Counted from the first letter of the stretch, positions 26,899-36,345 are shown. The stretch: 64,000 nt of DNA from CANLBN01 sp965230205 (GCA_965230205.1 OZ245996.1:1798001-1862000); one strand, 5' to 3'. Program-made: numbers and translations. Notes: a model not told the origin generated them from the sequence alone.

Positions 26899-26940
26899 GT
26901 AGAATACTTACTCTACCTTATTGTAGAAAGTTTATTCTAC
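26899..26940 (-). promoter_or_regulatory. Twin TetR operators, GTAGA-N8-TCTAC
   Basis: Two sites with identical arms and spacing lie in tandem: GTAGA-N8-TCTAC at 26899-26916 and again at 26923-26940, centres 24 bp apart. They sit between the regulator start and its upstream region, where a promoter would be. Two copies of an identical 18-bp dyad make regulator binding very likely. Confidence 0.8.
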
Positions 26941-27233
26941 CTCGTCAATAGTAAGTGGTGTCTGAAATTATTAGTGGCAACTTTTACCTATTTAGGGATA
27001 AAAATAAATTAATCTCAAAGTATCTGCCTTTGGCACAAATGCGATCATCAAATTTGATTGCATCGTAACAATTGAGCTTGGTAGATTCAGTTAAGGTTTA
27101 TTCTTGTATGAAGAAGAGTGGAGATGTTAAAAGGTGAACGCTTGATTAACTATAAAACTTTCTATGAGTTAGGCCAAGATGCCATGGTTTTACAATAAAA
27201 TATGGCATCGAGGTTTTTCATTTATATTCTGGT
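26941..27233. other. Intergenic stretch between the TetR and chemoreceptor genes
   Basis: No gene is seen. ATCAAATTTGAT (27047-27058) is a 12-bp palindrome within an imperfect larger dyad. GATGCCAT (27178-27185) and ATGGCATC (27202-27209) form an 8-bp stem with a 16-base loop, followed on the plus strand by GAGGTTTTT. No plus-strand gene ends here, so its use as a terminator is unclear. Confidence 0.35.
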
Positions 27234-28904
27234 TTATACCTTAAACTGGTGGATAAGTTTATTTAAACCTTGTGCCTGAGTGGCTAATTCACACGCTGTA
27301 TTGTGGCTATCTGCAGTGGCCTCAGATGTCAGATCTGACTCGCTGAGCATCTGCATAAGATTTTCATTAATGCTTTCACCCACTTGGCTTTGTTCTTTGG
27401 CTGCATTAGCAATCTGAGCATTCATATTATTTATTGCGCTGACTGCCTGGGCGATTTCATCGAGTGATGTGCCCGCACTCGTGGAATGTTCAACCGTTTG
27501 CTCGCCAACCGTTTTGCTAGAGAGCATAACGCTAACGGCTTCTTCAGACCCTTTTTGTAAGCGCTCAATCATGCCTTGAATTTCTTGTGTGCTATCTTGT
27601 GTGCGGCTTGCCAGAGTTCGTACCTCATCGGCAACCACTGCGAATCCACGTCCCTGTTCACCAGCGCGGGCAGCTTCAATGGCAGCGTTCAGTGCCAGTA
27701 AATTAGTCTGCTCTGCAATGCCACGTATTACATCGAGTACGGTCACTATCTCGCCAACATCCCCTTGTAGGTTGTTAATGACATTTGATGCCTTTTCGAC
27801 TTCATCAACCAGTGATTGCACTGAACTGATACCTTCAGCAACGACCTCTTTGGCGCTATTGCAACTGTTATTGGCTGCATTGGCAGAGTTGGCCGCTTCA
27901 GATGCATTGCTTGATACTTCTTGAGACGACGCTGATAGCTCATTCATCGCCGTCGCCACCATATCGGTTTGATGGCGTTGGTTCCCCACAGATTCAGTAA
28001 TCTTGCTGGATAAGCTTTGGCTTTTGGTTGCGGAAGTATGGACCGATTCTGCTGTTTCCGACGTTTTTAAGACAAGGTTATGCACCTTTTCAACAAATGA
28101 GTTAAAGCCATTAGCTAAATCACCTATTTCGTCATTGCTAGCAACGTCTAGTCGTTGGGTAAGGTCACCATCACTGCTGGCAATATCGTTCAAACGTCGG
28201 GTAATGCTATGGATGGGTTTAACAATGGTGTTGACCAGCCCCATGCTTAAGGCAAAGAGTATTGCTGCAATCACTGAGGAAATAACGATAGCAGTGATAA
28301 TGGTCGACGTAACCTGTTGTGCTTGACTGGCTTCTAGTGCTGCAACCGTTTCATCAATGTCATCGATATAAAACCCTGTGCCAAGCATCCATTTTAATTC
28401 AGGTATCCAGATCGCGTAGCTCAGCTTCGGAAATGTAGCCTCGGTGTTGGGTTTTGGCCATTGATAAGTGACTTCTCCACCGCCGGCTTGCCCAGCCTCG
28501 ATAAGATCTTTAATCAGCGTCACGCCATTGGTATCTTTTAAATCAAAAAGGTTTTTACCGATCAGCGCTTTTTTGACATGGACAATGGTTGTACCATCGC
28601 CGGTAAAGCCAAATACATAACCGTTTTCGCCGTATTTCAGCTGGCTAAGTCTATCTTTAATCTGAGCCTGGACTTCAGGTGTATTGATATCTTTGCTTTT
28701 TAATAGATCACTTATTGAGCTTTTCGCCAAATCCATAAACAATTTCAGCTCTGACGTTTTGGCTTCCATCATTTGATGGCGTCTGGCATCAATGTTTTCC
28801 TGAGATAGGCTTTTGACCTTGGCTATTTTAACAATAGTTAACGCAGATGCGCTGATTAGCACTGTACTTACTACTAGTGCAAGGATTTTGGCTTTAATTG
28901 TCAT
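27234..28904 (-). CDS. Methyl-accepting chemotaxis protein with Cache sensor
   Basis: Inner-membrane chemoreceptor that signals to CheA/CheW. With the ATG at 28904 (MTIKAKILALVV) the protein has ~556 residues: an N-terminal membrane helix, a periplasmic single-Cache domain (GYVFGFTGDGTTIVHVKK and the GTGFYIDDID end), a second membrane helix (~200-222), a HAMP domain and a C-terminal signalling hairpin. The hairpin tip contains EQTNLLALNAAIEAARAGEQGRGFAVVADEVR, near-invariant in the family. An in-frame extension to 29024 exists but would place extra hydrophobic sequence before the first helix, so I prefer the shorter form. No other chemotaxis genes adjoin it. The ligand is probably a small organic acid or amine, but this is not readable here. 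Confidence 0.9.
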   Translation of the reverse strand: MTIKAKILALVVSTVLISASALTIVKIAKVKSLSQENIDARRHQMMEAKTSELKLFMDLAKSSISDLLKSKDINTPEVQAQIKDRLSQLKYGENGYVFGFTGDGTTIVHVKKALIGKNLFDLKDTNGVTLIKDLIEAGQAGGGEVTYQWPKPNTEATFPKLSYAIWIPELKWMLGTGFYIDDIDETVAALEASQAQQVTSTIITAIVISSVIAAILFALSMGLVNTIVKPIHSITRRLNDIASSDGDLTQRLDVASNDEIGDLANGFNSFVEKVHNLVLKTSETAESVHTSATKSQSLSSKITESVGNQRHQTDMVATAMNELSASSQEVSSNASEAANSANAANNSCNSAKEVVAEGISSVQSLVDEVEKASNVINNLQGDVGEIVTVLDVIRGIAEQTNLLALNAAIEAARAGEQGRGFAVVADEVRTLASRTQDSTQEIQGMIERLQKGSEEAVSVMLSSKTVGEQTVEHSTSAGTSLDEIAQAVSAINNMNAQIANAAKEQSQVGESINENLMQMLSESDLTSEATADSHNTACELATQAQGLNKLIHQFKV

Positions 28905-29078
28905 GCAGGGTACCACTATAAAAAATAAGACTATTTTTTGAGTGTAGTACATACAGCGAAAAGTGTAATAAATCCCATTGAACGCGATGCTTTTGCTCTC
29001 TGACTTTACAGGGGATAGCTTCACTGTTTACCATCGCCCTGCTAATCCATAACGCCAATAGAAGAGAGTGTTGTCCAT

Positions 29079-29855
29079 ATGAATGAGAAAAACAGGGGAT
29101 TAGGCCCTCGGATATACCGCAAAAACGGCTATGCAGGCCTATTATGGGTGCTGATTTTATTCACTCCTTGGTGGGCTTGGGCTGATGCTGAGCATAAGTC
29201 AGAGCCGCCAACACTGAGTGTGCGAGGCGAAGCTCGGTTAGAGGTCGAGCCTGATCAGGTTTCAGTATCCTTAGGGGTGATGTCTCAGGCAAAGACTGCA
29301 AAAAAAGCCTTGGCTGAAAACAGTAAAGCGATAAAGGCTGTGATTGATGCCTTGTATGGCGTAGGTCTTAAGAAGAAGGATGTCAGCACTCGCCGATTTA
29401 ATGTTCAGCCGGTCTGGTCTTCCAGGCCGCGTAATGCGGATAGTCTGTGGCGAGCCAAAATTATTGCTTATCGAGTCAATAACAGTGTGCAAGTAACTAC
29501 CACCCAATTGCCGCTTGTCGGCGATGTGATCAATGCTGCTACAACAGCTGGCGCAAATCAGGTGCAATCAGTCAATTTTGGTTTAGAAAACCCTCGCCAA
29601 TTTCGTAGTCAGGCAATAGCAAAGGCAGTTAAAAATGCCCGTGCAGATGCGGATGTGGCAGCAGAGGCCAGTGGCTCTAGCATTAAAGGTGTTAAAACTA
29701 TTCATCTCGATCAAGCGGTTGCTTCGATTGAGCAGGCCGAAAGTTTTAAAGTGATGCGGTCAGCTGTGGCTGAAGCTGCACCAGCGCCACCGATTAACGC
29801 AGGTGATATTACGGTACGCGCCTCCGTTTCAATTGTTTACGAGTTAACACCGTAA
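29079..29855 (+). CDS. SIMPL-domain (DUF541) exported protein
   Basis: 258-residue protein with an N-terminal signal segment (~20-37, LLWVLILFTPWWAWA) and a SIMPL domain (LSVRGEARLEVEPDQVSVSLGV, KKDVSTRRFNVQPVW, IAKAVKNARADADVAAEASG). Relatives such as E. coli YggE are periplasmic and linked to reduced oxidative stress, but the molecular activity is unsettled. The region between signal and domain is short. It may be transcribed with the small membrane protein and radA that follow; gaps are 36 and 26 bases. Confidence 0.85.
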   Translation: MNEKNRGLGPRIYRKNGYAGLLWVLILFTPWWAWADAEHKSEPPTLSVRGEARLEVEPDQVSVSLGVMSQAKTAKKALAENSKAIKAVIDALYGVGLKKKDVSTRRFNVQPVWSSRPRNADSLWRAKIIAYRVNNSVQVTTTQLPLVGDVINAATTAGANQVQSVNFGLENPRQFRSQAIAKAVKNARADADVAAEASGSSIKGVKTIHLDQAVASIEQAESFKVMRSAVAEAAPAPPINAGDITVRASVSIVYELTP

Positions 29856-29891
29856 TTTTTGTATTAATTTATAGTTATATAAGGCCCCATA

Positions 29892-30203
29892 ATGGTTGAT
29901 GTCAACGCAATAATTGCAATTACAGTTTATTTTGTCAGTGGAATGGTACTCGTTTTTTTAGTGCAAACACCCGTTGCTTTGCTGCAGGCTAAAGAGCCTA
30001 AAGAGTTTGAGAGAGCGGTGGGTAATGCATTTTCAATTTTAACGTGGAAGGCAATCCCTTTTGCTTTTTATTTAGCCTCTGGTGAATTTAAAAAAAATAT
30101 TCAGTCGGCAGACATTATTCAAAAATTTATCCTGCCAATGTGGGTTGCGAGAATTCAGCTTATATCCCTTGTTGCATTTTGTGTGCTTCTATTTAATCGA
30201 TAA
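29892..30203 (+). CDS. Small three-helix membrane protein, unrecognised
   Basis: 103 residues with hydrophobic segments at about 6-29, 47-62 and 82-101, and a charged loop AKEPKEFERAVG between the first two. I do not recognise a family. It lies 26 bases before radA on the same strand, with which it may be co-transcribed. No functional inference is offered. Confidence 0.6.
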   Translation: MVDVNAIIAITVYFVSGMVLVFLVQTPVALLQAKEPKEFERAVGNAFSILTWKAIPFAFYLASGEFKKNIQSADIIQKFILPMWVARIQLISLVAFCVLLFNR

Positions 30204-30229
30204 TAAAAAATATTCAGGAATATTAGTTC

Positions 30230-31594
30230 ATGGCTAAAGCGAAAACAGCATATGTGTGCAATGAATGCGGTGATGACTTTTCCAAATGGCAAGGTCAATG
30301 CACTAGCTGTGGTGCATGGAATAGTTTGAGTGAAGTCAGGTTGGCTTCGGTTAAATCTATGTCTAAGGGGAGAACCGGTTATGCCGGTGAAGGTGATTCA
30401 ACAGTTAAGACATTAGCCGAGATCGATCTTGAAGATATCCCACGCATCAGTACAGGAACAGAAGAGCTTAATCGAGTATTGGGTGGCGGTTTCGTTAAAG
30501 GGTCGGTGGTGCTTATTGGTGGTCACCCGGGAGCAGGGAAGTCCACATTGCTTTTGCAAATTCTCTGTCACTTGGCAGAAAAACATTCCGCACTGTATGT
30601 AACCGGCGAAGAATCTTTGCAGCAAGTTGCTTTGCGTGCACAGCGCTTAGGCTTGGCAACGGATAAATTACAAATGTTATCTGAAACCAATGTTGAGCAA
30701 TTATGTATTACTGCCCAGCAAATTAAACCACAGATTATGGTGGTCGATTCCATTCAGGTAATGCATATGGCAGAAGTGCAATCAGCACCGGGCAGTGTGG
30801 CCCAAGTTAGAGAAAGTGCTGCCTTTTTAACACGCTATGCCAAACAAACCGGAACAGTGTTAATTTTAGTGGGGCATGTGACTAAAGACGGTAGCCTGGC
30901 GGGGCCAAAAGTACTGGAGCATATGATTGATTGCTCTATTTTGTTGGAAGGCGAACACGACTCTCGTTATCGTACGCTGCGAGGTAATAAAAACCGCTTT
31001 GGTGCTGTCAATGAATTAGGTGTCTTTGCGATGACAGAGCAGGGTTTAAAAGAAGTGACTAATCCCTCTGCTATTTTTTTACAGCGCGATGATGAGATTT
31101 CTTCTGGCTCTGTTGTAATGGTTGTCTGGGAAGGAACGCGCCCTTTATTAGTTGAAATTCAAGCCTTAGTGGATGATAGTCATTTAGGTAATCCGAGGCG
31201 AGTCGCTGTAGGCTTAGATCAAAACCGCTTAAGCATGTTGTTAGCGGTACTTCATCGCCATGGTGGGTTAATGGTGGGCGATCAAGATGTTTTTGTAAAT
31301 GTTGTAGGCGGCGTTAAAGTGGTTGAGACCAGTGCAGATTTAGCCTTATTACTCGCGATTGTTTCCAGTTTTCGCGATCGGCCGCTGCCACAAACGCTGA
31401 TTGCTTTTGGTGAGGTGGGGCTTTCTGGGGAAATCCGCCCCGTGCCTAGTGGACAAGAGCGTTTGCGCGAAGCGGCTAAGCACGGCTTTAAGAAGGCCAT
31501 TGTTCCTGCTTCTAATGTGCCGCGCCAGCCGATAGACGGTATTGAGGTAATTCCGGTTAAAAAATTAGTTGATGCTCTTGCCGCGATTGATTAA
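30230..31594 (+). CDS. radA: DNA repair protein RadA
   Basis: RecA-related ATPase that drives branch migration of recombination intermediates. The N-terminal zinc finger has Cys10, Cys13, Cys24 and Cys27. The ATPase core has Walker A GGHPGAGKST and the RadA-specific KNRFG motif (GNKNRFGAV). The C-terminal Lon-protease-like domain lacks a working protease site in this family and contains SSFRDRPLP and GEVGLSGEIRPV. Length 454 is normal. The stop codon TAA is also the left copy of the 3-bp duplication flanking the MITE-like element that follows directly. Confidence 0.97.
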   Translation: MAKAKTAYVCNECGDDFSKWQGQCTSCGAWNSLSEVRLASVKSMSKGRTGYAGEGDSTVKTLAEIDLEDIPRISTGTEELNRVLGGGFVKGSVVLIGGHPGAGKSTLLLQILCHLAEKHSALYVTGEESLQQVALRAQRLGLATDKLQMLSETNVEQLCITAQQIKPQIMVVDSIQVMHMAEVQSAPGSVAQVRESAAFLTRYAKQTGTVLILVGHVTKDGSLAGPKVLEHMIDCSILLEGEHDSRYRTLRGNKNRFGAVNELGVFAMTEQGLKEVTNPSAIFLQRDDEISSGSVVMVVWEGTRPLLVEIQALVDDSHLGNPRRVAVGLDQNRLSMLLAVLHRHGGLMVGDQDVFVNVVGGVKVVETSADLALLLAIVSSFRDRPLPQTLIAFGEVGLSGEIRPVPSGQERLREAAKHGFKKAIVPASNVPRQPIDGIEVIPVKKLVDALAAID

Positions 31595-31757
31595 ACCCGG
31601 ATTATGCACTGGAATCACGGAAGTCTACGCAAGCTCTTGACGCACCTGACAAATTTGGAAATCGCTCACTACCAGTAAGGTAGCCATGCTTTTTCCAAAT
31701 CCGCCAGTCACATCAATATCTTACGCATCTTTTCCGCGCCCAATGCATAATCCGGGT
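31595..31757. repeat. 163-bp MITE-like element abutting the radA stop
   Basis: Terminal inverted repeats ACCCGGATTATGCA (from 31595) and TGCATAATCCGGGT (to 31757) are exact, and TAA flanks both sides (31592-31594, 31758-31760) as a likely target duplication. An inner dyad pairs ATTTGGAAA (31653-31661) with TTTCCAAAT (31692-31700), enclosing a small hairpin CTACC/GGTAG (31669-31683). The element is different in sequence from the one at 367-637. There is no coding capacity. It may act as a transcript end for radA. Confidence 0.75.
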
Positions 31758-31811
31758 TAAACAGAGTGTTTTGTAGTTATTTATGAAGTTTATATAGAGG
31801 AAATAAGTAAA

Positions 31812-32159
31812 GTGATAGAGCGTATTGAAGTTAATCAGCGTACCAGCCGAATTGTAAAACACAACGGCACTATTTATTTGTGTGGCCAGGTATGTAAGGA
31901 TGCTACTCAGGGTATTAAAGAGCAAACAGAAAGCACCTTAGAAAAAGTTGATAATTTACTCAAACAAGCCGGTAGCGATCGAGAGCATATATTGTCAGCG
32001 ACAATTTATTTAAAGGACATGAAAGATTTCGCTGAGATGAATGCTGTATGGGACAGCTGGGCGCCTGAAGGCCATGCCCCTGCTCGCGCTTGTGTAGAAG
32101 CTGCAATGGCTCGCGAAGCATTACTGTTCGAAATTTCAGTAGTGGCTGCTGAAATCTAA
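31812..32159 (+). CDS. RidA-family protein
   Basis: 115-residue trimeric enamine/imine deaminase-type protein of the YjgF/YER057c/UK114 family. The landmarks are YLCGQVCKDATQGIKEQTESTLEKVDNLL, ATIYLKDMKDFAEMNAVW and the PARACVEA segment with the catalytic arginine. The start is GTG at 31812, supported by GAGGAA ten bases upstream. Sequence features are nearer the YjgH/YoaB-like branch than archetypal RidA, so the substrate is uncertain. Confidence 0.88.
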   Translation: MIERIEVNQRTSRIVKHNGTIYLCGQVCKDATQGIKEQTESTLEKVDNLLKQAGSDREHILSATIYLKDMKDFAEMNAVWDSWAPEGHAPARACVEAAMAREALLFEISVVAAEI

Positions 32160-32215
32160 TAAATTTTATTATCAGCTGATAATATATTTGAATCTTATTT
32201 TATGAGGCAAATGTA

Positions 32216-32884
32216 ATGTCTAGTCGAACATCTAACGTTGATCAGTCCTTATTGCCCTATTTAGAGTCAGATTATTTTGCTGACTGGGAAAACCCTCAAG
32301 TTATGGCCTTTGCTCAGGAGGCCGTAAAAGATGCGTCAACCCCCAAGCAAAAAGCAATAAATTTATATCATTGTATTAGGGATGATTTTTTGTATAACCC
32401 TTTTACCTTATATTTTGAAGAAGAAAAATATAGAGCTAGTGATTTTGTCACGAGGGACAGCGGTCATTGTATTGATAAGGCTAACTTGTTAGTTGCCGGT
32501 GCTCGGTCTCAGGGTATTCCTGCTCGTTACCGTTTTGCCAATGTGAGAAATCATATCGGTACTGAGAAAATTGAAGCCGTCTTAAAAACAGATGTGTTAG
32601 TGTTTCATGGAATAGCTGAGCTTTTTATTGACGGTAGATGGATTAAGTTGACTCCAGCGTTTAATAAAGAGTTGTGTGAAAAATTCAATGTGAGCCCGCT
32701 GGATTTTAATGGTGTGGATGATTGTGTTTTTCAGGAATACAATAAAGCTGGTGATGCGTTTATGGAATACTTGTATGACCATGGTGAATTTTCAGCTTTC
32801 CCTTTTGAAAAATTGATTGAAACATTTTTTGAGGCTTATCCTCACTTGAAGGATGATAAGGCGAAAGCATTGTTTGTCGACTAG
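32216..32884 (+). CDS. Transglutaminase-like domain protein
   Basis: 222-residue protein with the papain-like transglutaminase fold. The candidate nucleophile Cys85 sits in DSGHCIDKANLLVAGARSQGIPARYRF, and the histidine His131 is in VFHGIAELFIDGRWIKLTPAFN. The usual aspartate position reads within TPAFN. Most bacterial relatives are uncharacterised cysteine peptidase-like hydrolases rather than cross-linking enzymes. No signal peptide is seen, so it is cytoplasmic. Confidence 0.85.
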   Translation: MSSRTSNVDQSLLPYLESDYFADWENPQVMAFAQEAVKDASTPKQKAINLYHCIRDDFLYNPFTLYFEEEKYRASDFVTRDSGHCIDKANLLVAGARSQGIPARYRFANVRNHIGTEKIEAVLKTDVLVFHGIAELFIDGRWIKLTPAFNKELCEKFNVSPLDFNGVDDCVFQEYNKAGDAFMEYLYDHGEFSAFPFEKLIETFFEAYPHLKDDKAKALFVD

Positions 32885-32977
32885 CCTGTTGTTGCTTGTC
32901 TTTATAATTGGTTGAGGAGATTACGAGGAGATACATAATTATTATGTATCTCTTTACTTTCAATTGTAAAAGAGTAT

Positions 32978-33595
32978 TTAAACAGCGGCCTGTTTGTCTA
33001 CTAAATATGGGGTAATATTTTTGGTCGCTCGTTCGACGTAGTCTTCTTTTTCACCAACAGGGGCGACATAGTGAATCGCACTTTGCATCGCTTCTAATCC
33101 TTCTGTACGGGCTAGAATCCAAGCGGCAAGATACTTTGAGGCAAGGCATCCACCAGCGCTTGCCACATTGCCATTGGCAAAAAATGGTTGATTCAATACT
33201 TCTACCCCTGCTTCTCTAACCCAGGGTGTTGTCGTTAGGTCTGTGCAGGCAGGGACACCGTTGAGTAGCCCAAGCTTAGCCAGGATCAATGTTCCAGAGC
33301 ATTGAGCAGCGATGAGTTGTTTTGATGGATCAAACTGTAATTGTTTCATGAGTGACTCATCGGCAACGATATCTCTTGTTTTCATACCGCTACCAATAAT
33401 AACGGCATCAGCGGTGCTGGCTTCTTCTAGAGATGCCTGGCTTTCTAATCCGATCCCGTTCATTGACTCCACTCGTTTAGTCGGGCTGGCGATGGATACG
33501 CGCCAATCTGGCTTTTTAATTCGATTTAGAATGCCAAGCGCAATGAGAGAGTCCAGTTCGTTAAATCCATCAAAGGTCAAAATAGCAATATGCAT
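32978..33595 (-). CDS. DJ-1/PfpI family protein
   Basis: About 205 residues of the glutamine amidotransferase-like DJ-1/PfpI fold. Opening MHIAILTFDGFNELDS; the nucleophile elbow AAQCSGTLILA puts the cysteine at residue 99. I start it at the ATG at 33595, which has GAGGA eight bases ahead; a TTG five codons earlier is in frame but would include that site. It is divergent from the MocR-type regulator 90 bases away, which may control it. Function uncertain (isonitrile hydratase, chaperone and glyoxalase activities occur in the family). Confidence 0.85.
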   Translation of the reverse strand: MHIAILTFDGFNELDSLIALGILNRIKKPDWRVSIASPTKRVESMNGIGLESQASLEEASTADAVIIGSGMKTRDIVADESLMKQLQFDPSKQLIAAQCSGTLILAKLGLLNGVPACTDLTTTPWVREAGVEVLNQPFFANGNVASAGGCLASKYLAAWILARTEGLEAMQSAIHYVAPVGEKEDYVERATKNITPYLVDKQAAV

Positions 33596-33685
33596 GGGGC
33601 TGTTCCTCAATTTAAGTATTGTTGTATTGCTGGATTGTATTCCTTAAAATCATGACAATAAAATTATTGTCATGGATACATTGCT

Positions 33686-35032
33686 ATGGCTCGTGCCCGA
33701 TATAAACTCTTGGTTGATGATTTTGCTGCTGACATTCGAGAAGGTAAATTGCCGCCAGGGACTCGATTACCTCCTCACCGACAACTTGCCGCTGAAAAAG
33801 GTATTGCTCTGGTAACGGCCTCAAGAGTCTATGCAGAGCTAGAGGCGATGGGTTTAGTCAGTGGGGAGACGGGTCGAGGAACATTTGTCAGAGAAACCAG
33901 ACTTCCTCCTGGACACGGTATCGATCAGCCAGCAAAGACTGATGGTATGATTGATCTCAATTTTAATTCACCATCGATTCCAGGGCAGGCTGAAATGTTA
34001 CGGGAGTCTCTTCGCAATATTGCATCTTCTGGTGATTTGGAAGCACTGTTGCACTATCAGCCTCATGCTGGGCGTAGGCACGAGCGAGCGATAGTGTCGC
34101 GTCATCTTGAAAGTCGAGGTCTGTCTGTTGATGCTGAACAAGTGTTAATTGTCAGTGGGGCGCAACATGGCTTGGCAACAACAGTCATGGCATTGCTGCA
34201 GCCAGGTGATGTTGTTGCTACAGACGCATTAATCTATCCGGGGTTTAAGGTATTGGCCGATGTGTATCGATTGGAATTGGCACCGATACCCTTTTTAGAC
34301 TCATTGTCAGGAGAGGGGCCGGATTTAGATGCGTTGGAGCGGCTGTGTGAACAACGACGCGTTCGAGCGGTTTACGCAATGCCTACACTGCATAACCCAA
34401 TGGGATGGGTAATGAATAGTGAGTGGCGTAAGCGATTAGTGGCTATTGCGCGCAAATTTGGTTTGCTGATTATTGAAGATGCAGCCTATGCCTTCCATGC
34501 AGAAGACCCGCCGGTTCCATTGGCAGCGATTGCCCCAGAATCTACGGTTTATGTCTCTGGAATTTCCAAGAGTATTGCTACCGGGCTCCGCGTTGGGTTT
34601 ATCGCAGCCCCTTCCCAATGGGTGCCAGTGATGGAAAGAGCAATCAGGGCAACGACTTGGAATACCCCCGGATTAATGACGGCAATGGCCTGTAAATGGA
34701 TTGAAGACGGTACTGTTAAGCGTTTAGAGGCTGAGAAGCGTCAAGATGCCATGGCCAGACAAGCAATGGCTCGTAATATTCTTAAAGGAGTGGATTACTT
34801 GAGCCATCCCGCGTCTTATTTCCTCTGGTTTTCTCTGCCCGAAGAAGTGCGGGCAGATAAGATCGTGATGGAATTGATGAATTCAAATATTTCTGTTTCC
34901 ACGGCAGAGCCTTTTGCAACTACAGACCATGTTCCTCATGCATTGCGTCTGGCGCTTGGGTCAGTCGATATGGAAGTGCTTGAAATGGCCTTAAAGAAAG
35001 TAAAGGAGGTTATTGATAATTATGCGTATTGA
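33686..35032 (+). CDS. MocR-type transcriptional regulator (GntR HTH plus aminotransferase domain)
   Basis: 448-residue fusion of a GntR winged helix (residues ~1-72: RLPPHRQLAAEKGIALVTASRVYAEL, GRGTFV) and a fold-type I aminotransferase domain (~110-445). The PLP lysine is probably Lys295 in SGISKSIATGLRVGF. MocR/PdxR/GabR regulators use the pyridoxal-phosphate domain as an effector sensor. It lies divergent from the DJ-1/PfpI gene, its most likely target, and upstream of the pigment cluster on the same strand with a 134-base gap. A link to the cluster is possible but unsupported. Confidence 0.9.
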   Translation: MARARYKLLVDDFAADIREGKLPPGTRLPPHRQLAAEKGIALVTASRVYAELEAMGLVSGETGRGTFVRETRLPPGHGIDQPAKTDGMIDLNFNSPSIPGQAEMLRESLRNIASSGDLEALLHYQPHAGRRHERAIVSRHLESRGLSVDAEQVLIVSGAQHGLATTVMALLQPGDVVATDALIYPGFKVLADVYRLELAPIPFLDSLSGEGPDLDALERLCEQRRVRAVYAMPTLHNPMGWVMNSEWRKRLVAIARKFGLLIIEDAAYAFHAEDPPVPLAAIAPESTVYVSGISKSIATGLRVGFIAAPSQWVPVMERAIRATTWNTPGLMTAMACKWIEDGTVKRLEAEKRQDAMARQAMARNILKGVDYLSHPASYFLWFSLPEEVRADKIVMELMNSNISVSTAEPFATTDHVPHALRLALGSVDMEVLEMALKKVKEVIDNYAY

Positions 35033-35166
35033 TTCATTAAGTAAATTAACCCAAGTCTATGGTTGGTGCAATGCCAAGTGGGCATATAGAGATAGCCATA
35101 GTATTGCATTGAGTGGTTTGGTAAAATTGCCCGCTCCGTGATACACGCTAATAAACAGTTTTAAAT

Positions 35167-36345
35167 ATGGATATTCGCCTTGTCGACTATGAATCCACCA
35201 CTGCTGCCGGTATTGATCTCGCTGCTTTAAGAAAAGCAATTGATACCCAAACCAGTGGCCTTCGCCCCAATGATTTTCTTGATTCTCCCTTGAATACTTG
35301 GATTGGCCGAGTTGCTGAAGTTGATGATATTAATTTGGGTGAGTGGCAGAGCCGTAATAATGCCCTGGCTGCATTAGGGCTCGAACAAGGTTCTATAAGG
35401 ACCACGATTGATAATTTAATTAAGCGCTTCTCTGCTGCGCGTATTGGCATTGTGATGGGTTCAAGCACGTCCAGTATTGACCGAACAGAAACGGCTTATA
35501 CAGCGCTAACGGAATCCGGACAATTGAGCACCGAATATCGTCAACCACTCGTCCATAATCCTCATGCCCCCTCTCTTTTTGTTGCCCACTATACGGGTAT
35601 TGCCGGTCCGGCATTGACGATTAATACGGCTTGCTCTTCTTCTGCAAAAGTCTTTGCGACAGGCGCCCGTTGGCTGAATAGTGGCATTGTTGATGCCGTT
35701 GTGGTTGGGGGTGTCGATACACTGTGTATGAGTGTGCTGCACGGTTTTGATTCCTTGCAGTTAGTCTCTCCGAACCCTTGTAAACCCTTTGATCAAAACC
35801 GAGAGGGGATCAACTTAGGCGAAGCAGCCGGTTATGCAGTATTAATGCGGCCTGAAGAAGCGGAGACCGATTTGAATATTAGTCTGGGCGGTTATGGCGA
35901 AAGCTCCGATGCTTACCATATGTCGCACCCTCATCCAGACGGGCTGGGGGCAAGGTTATCAATGCAGCAGGCCTTGTCGATGGCTAAGCTGGAGCCAGAT
36001 GTAATTAATTATATTAATTTACATGGTACCTCAAGTCGTGCGAATGATTTGATTGAAGGGCAATTGGTTGAAAAAATATTTCCTAGAACAACTCAATGCA
36101 GTTCAACAAAAGGGTGGATGGGGCACACCTTAGGTGCTGCTGGAATCACTGAAGGCATCATCGCTTTAGACACATTGCGTACGGGGTTAATTCCAGGCTC
36201 AATGAATTTAGAGACTCTTGATGAGCAATTAAATTTCTCTATTCAAGCTGACAATATGCCAGCAGAATTAACTCATGTGATGTCTAATTCTTTTGGCTTC
36301 GGTGGTAATAATTGTTCTCTATTATTTAGTAAGGTGGCTGGCTGA
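35167..36345 (+). CDS. Aryl polyene ketosynthase, ApeO-like (KAS I/II type)
   Basis: Condensing enzyme that extends the growing polyene with malonyl-ACP. The complete Cys-His-His triad is present: Cys156 in NTACSSS, His286 in NLHGTSS, His320 in GWMGHTLGAAG. Length 392 is normal for this branch. In the Ape system an ApeO-type ketosynthase pairs with a chain-length factor (ApeC), and the next gene is exactly such a protein. This is the first gene of the left (plus-strand) arm of the pigment cluster. The promoter must lie in the 134 bases upstream, where I see no convincing box pair. Confidence 0.85.
   Translation: MDIRLVDYESTTAAGIDLAALRKAIDTQTSGLRPNDFLDSPLNTWIGRVAEVDDINLGEWQSRNNALAALGLEQGSIRTTIDNLIKRFSAARIGIVMGSSTSSIDRTETAYTALTESGQLSTEYRQPLVHNPHAPSLFVAHYTGIAGPALTINTACSSSAKVFATGARWLNSGIVDAVVVGGVDTLCMSVLHGFDSLQLVSPNPCKPFDQNREGINLGEAAGYAVLMRPEEAETDLNISLGGYGESSDAYHMSHPHPDGLGARLSMQQALSMAKLEPDVINYINLHGTSSRANDLIEGQLVEKIFPRTTQCSSTKGWMGHTLGAAGITEGIIALDTLRTGLIPGSMNLETLDEQLNFSIQADNMPAELTHVMSNSFGFGGNNCSLLFSKVAG

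Noticed and set aside
27178..27217. Terminator of the chemoreceptor gene
   Set aside because: The hairpin exists, but the T-run follows it on the plus strand, whereas the chemoreceptor is transcribed on the minus strand.
33686..35032. Pathway-specific regulator of the pigment cluster
   Set aside because: It precedes the cluster on the same strand, but it is divergent from and closer to the DJ-1/PfpI gene, the more usual MocR target arrangement. No shared site with the cluster was seen.
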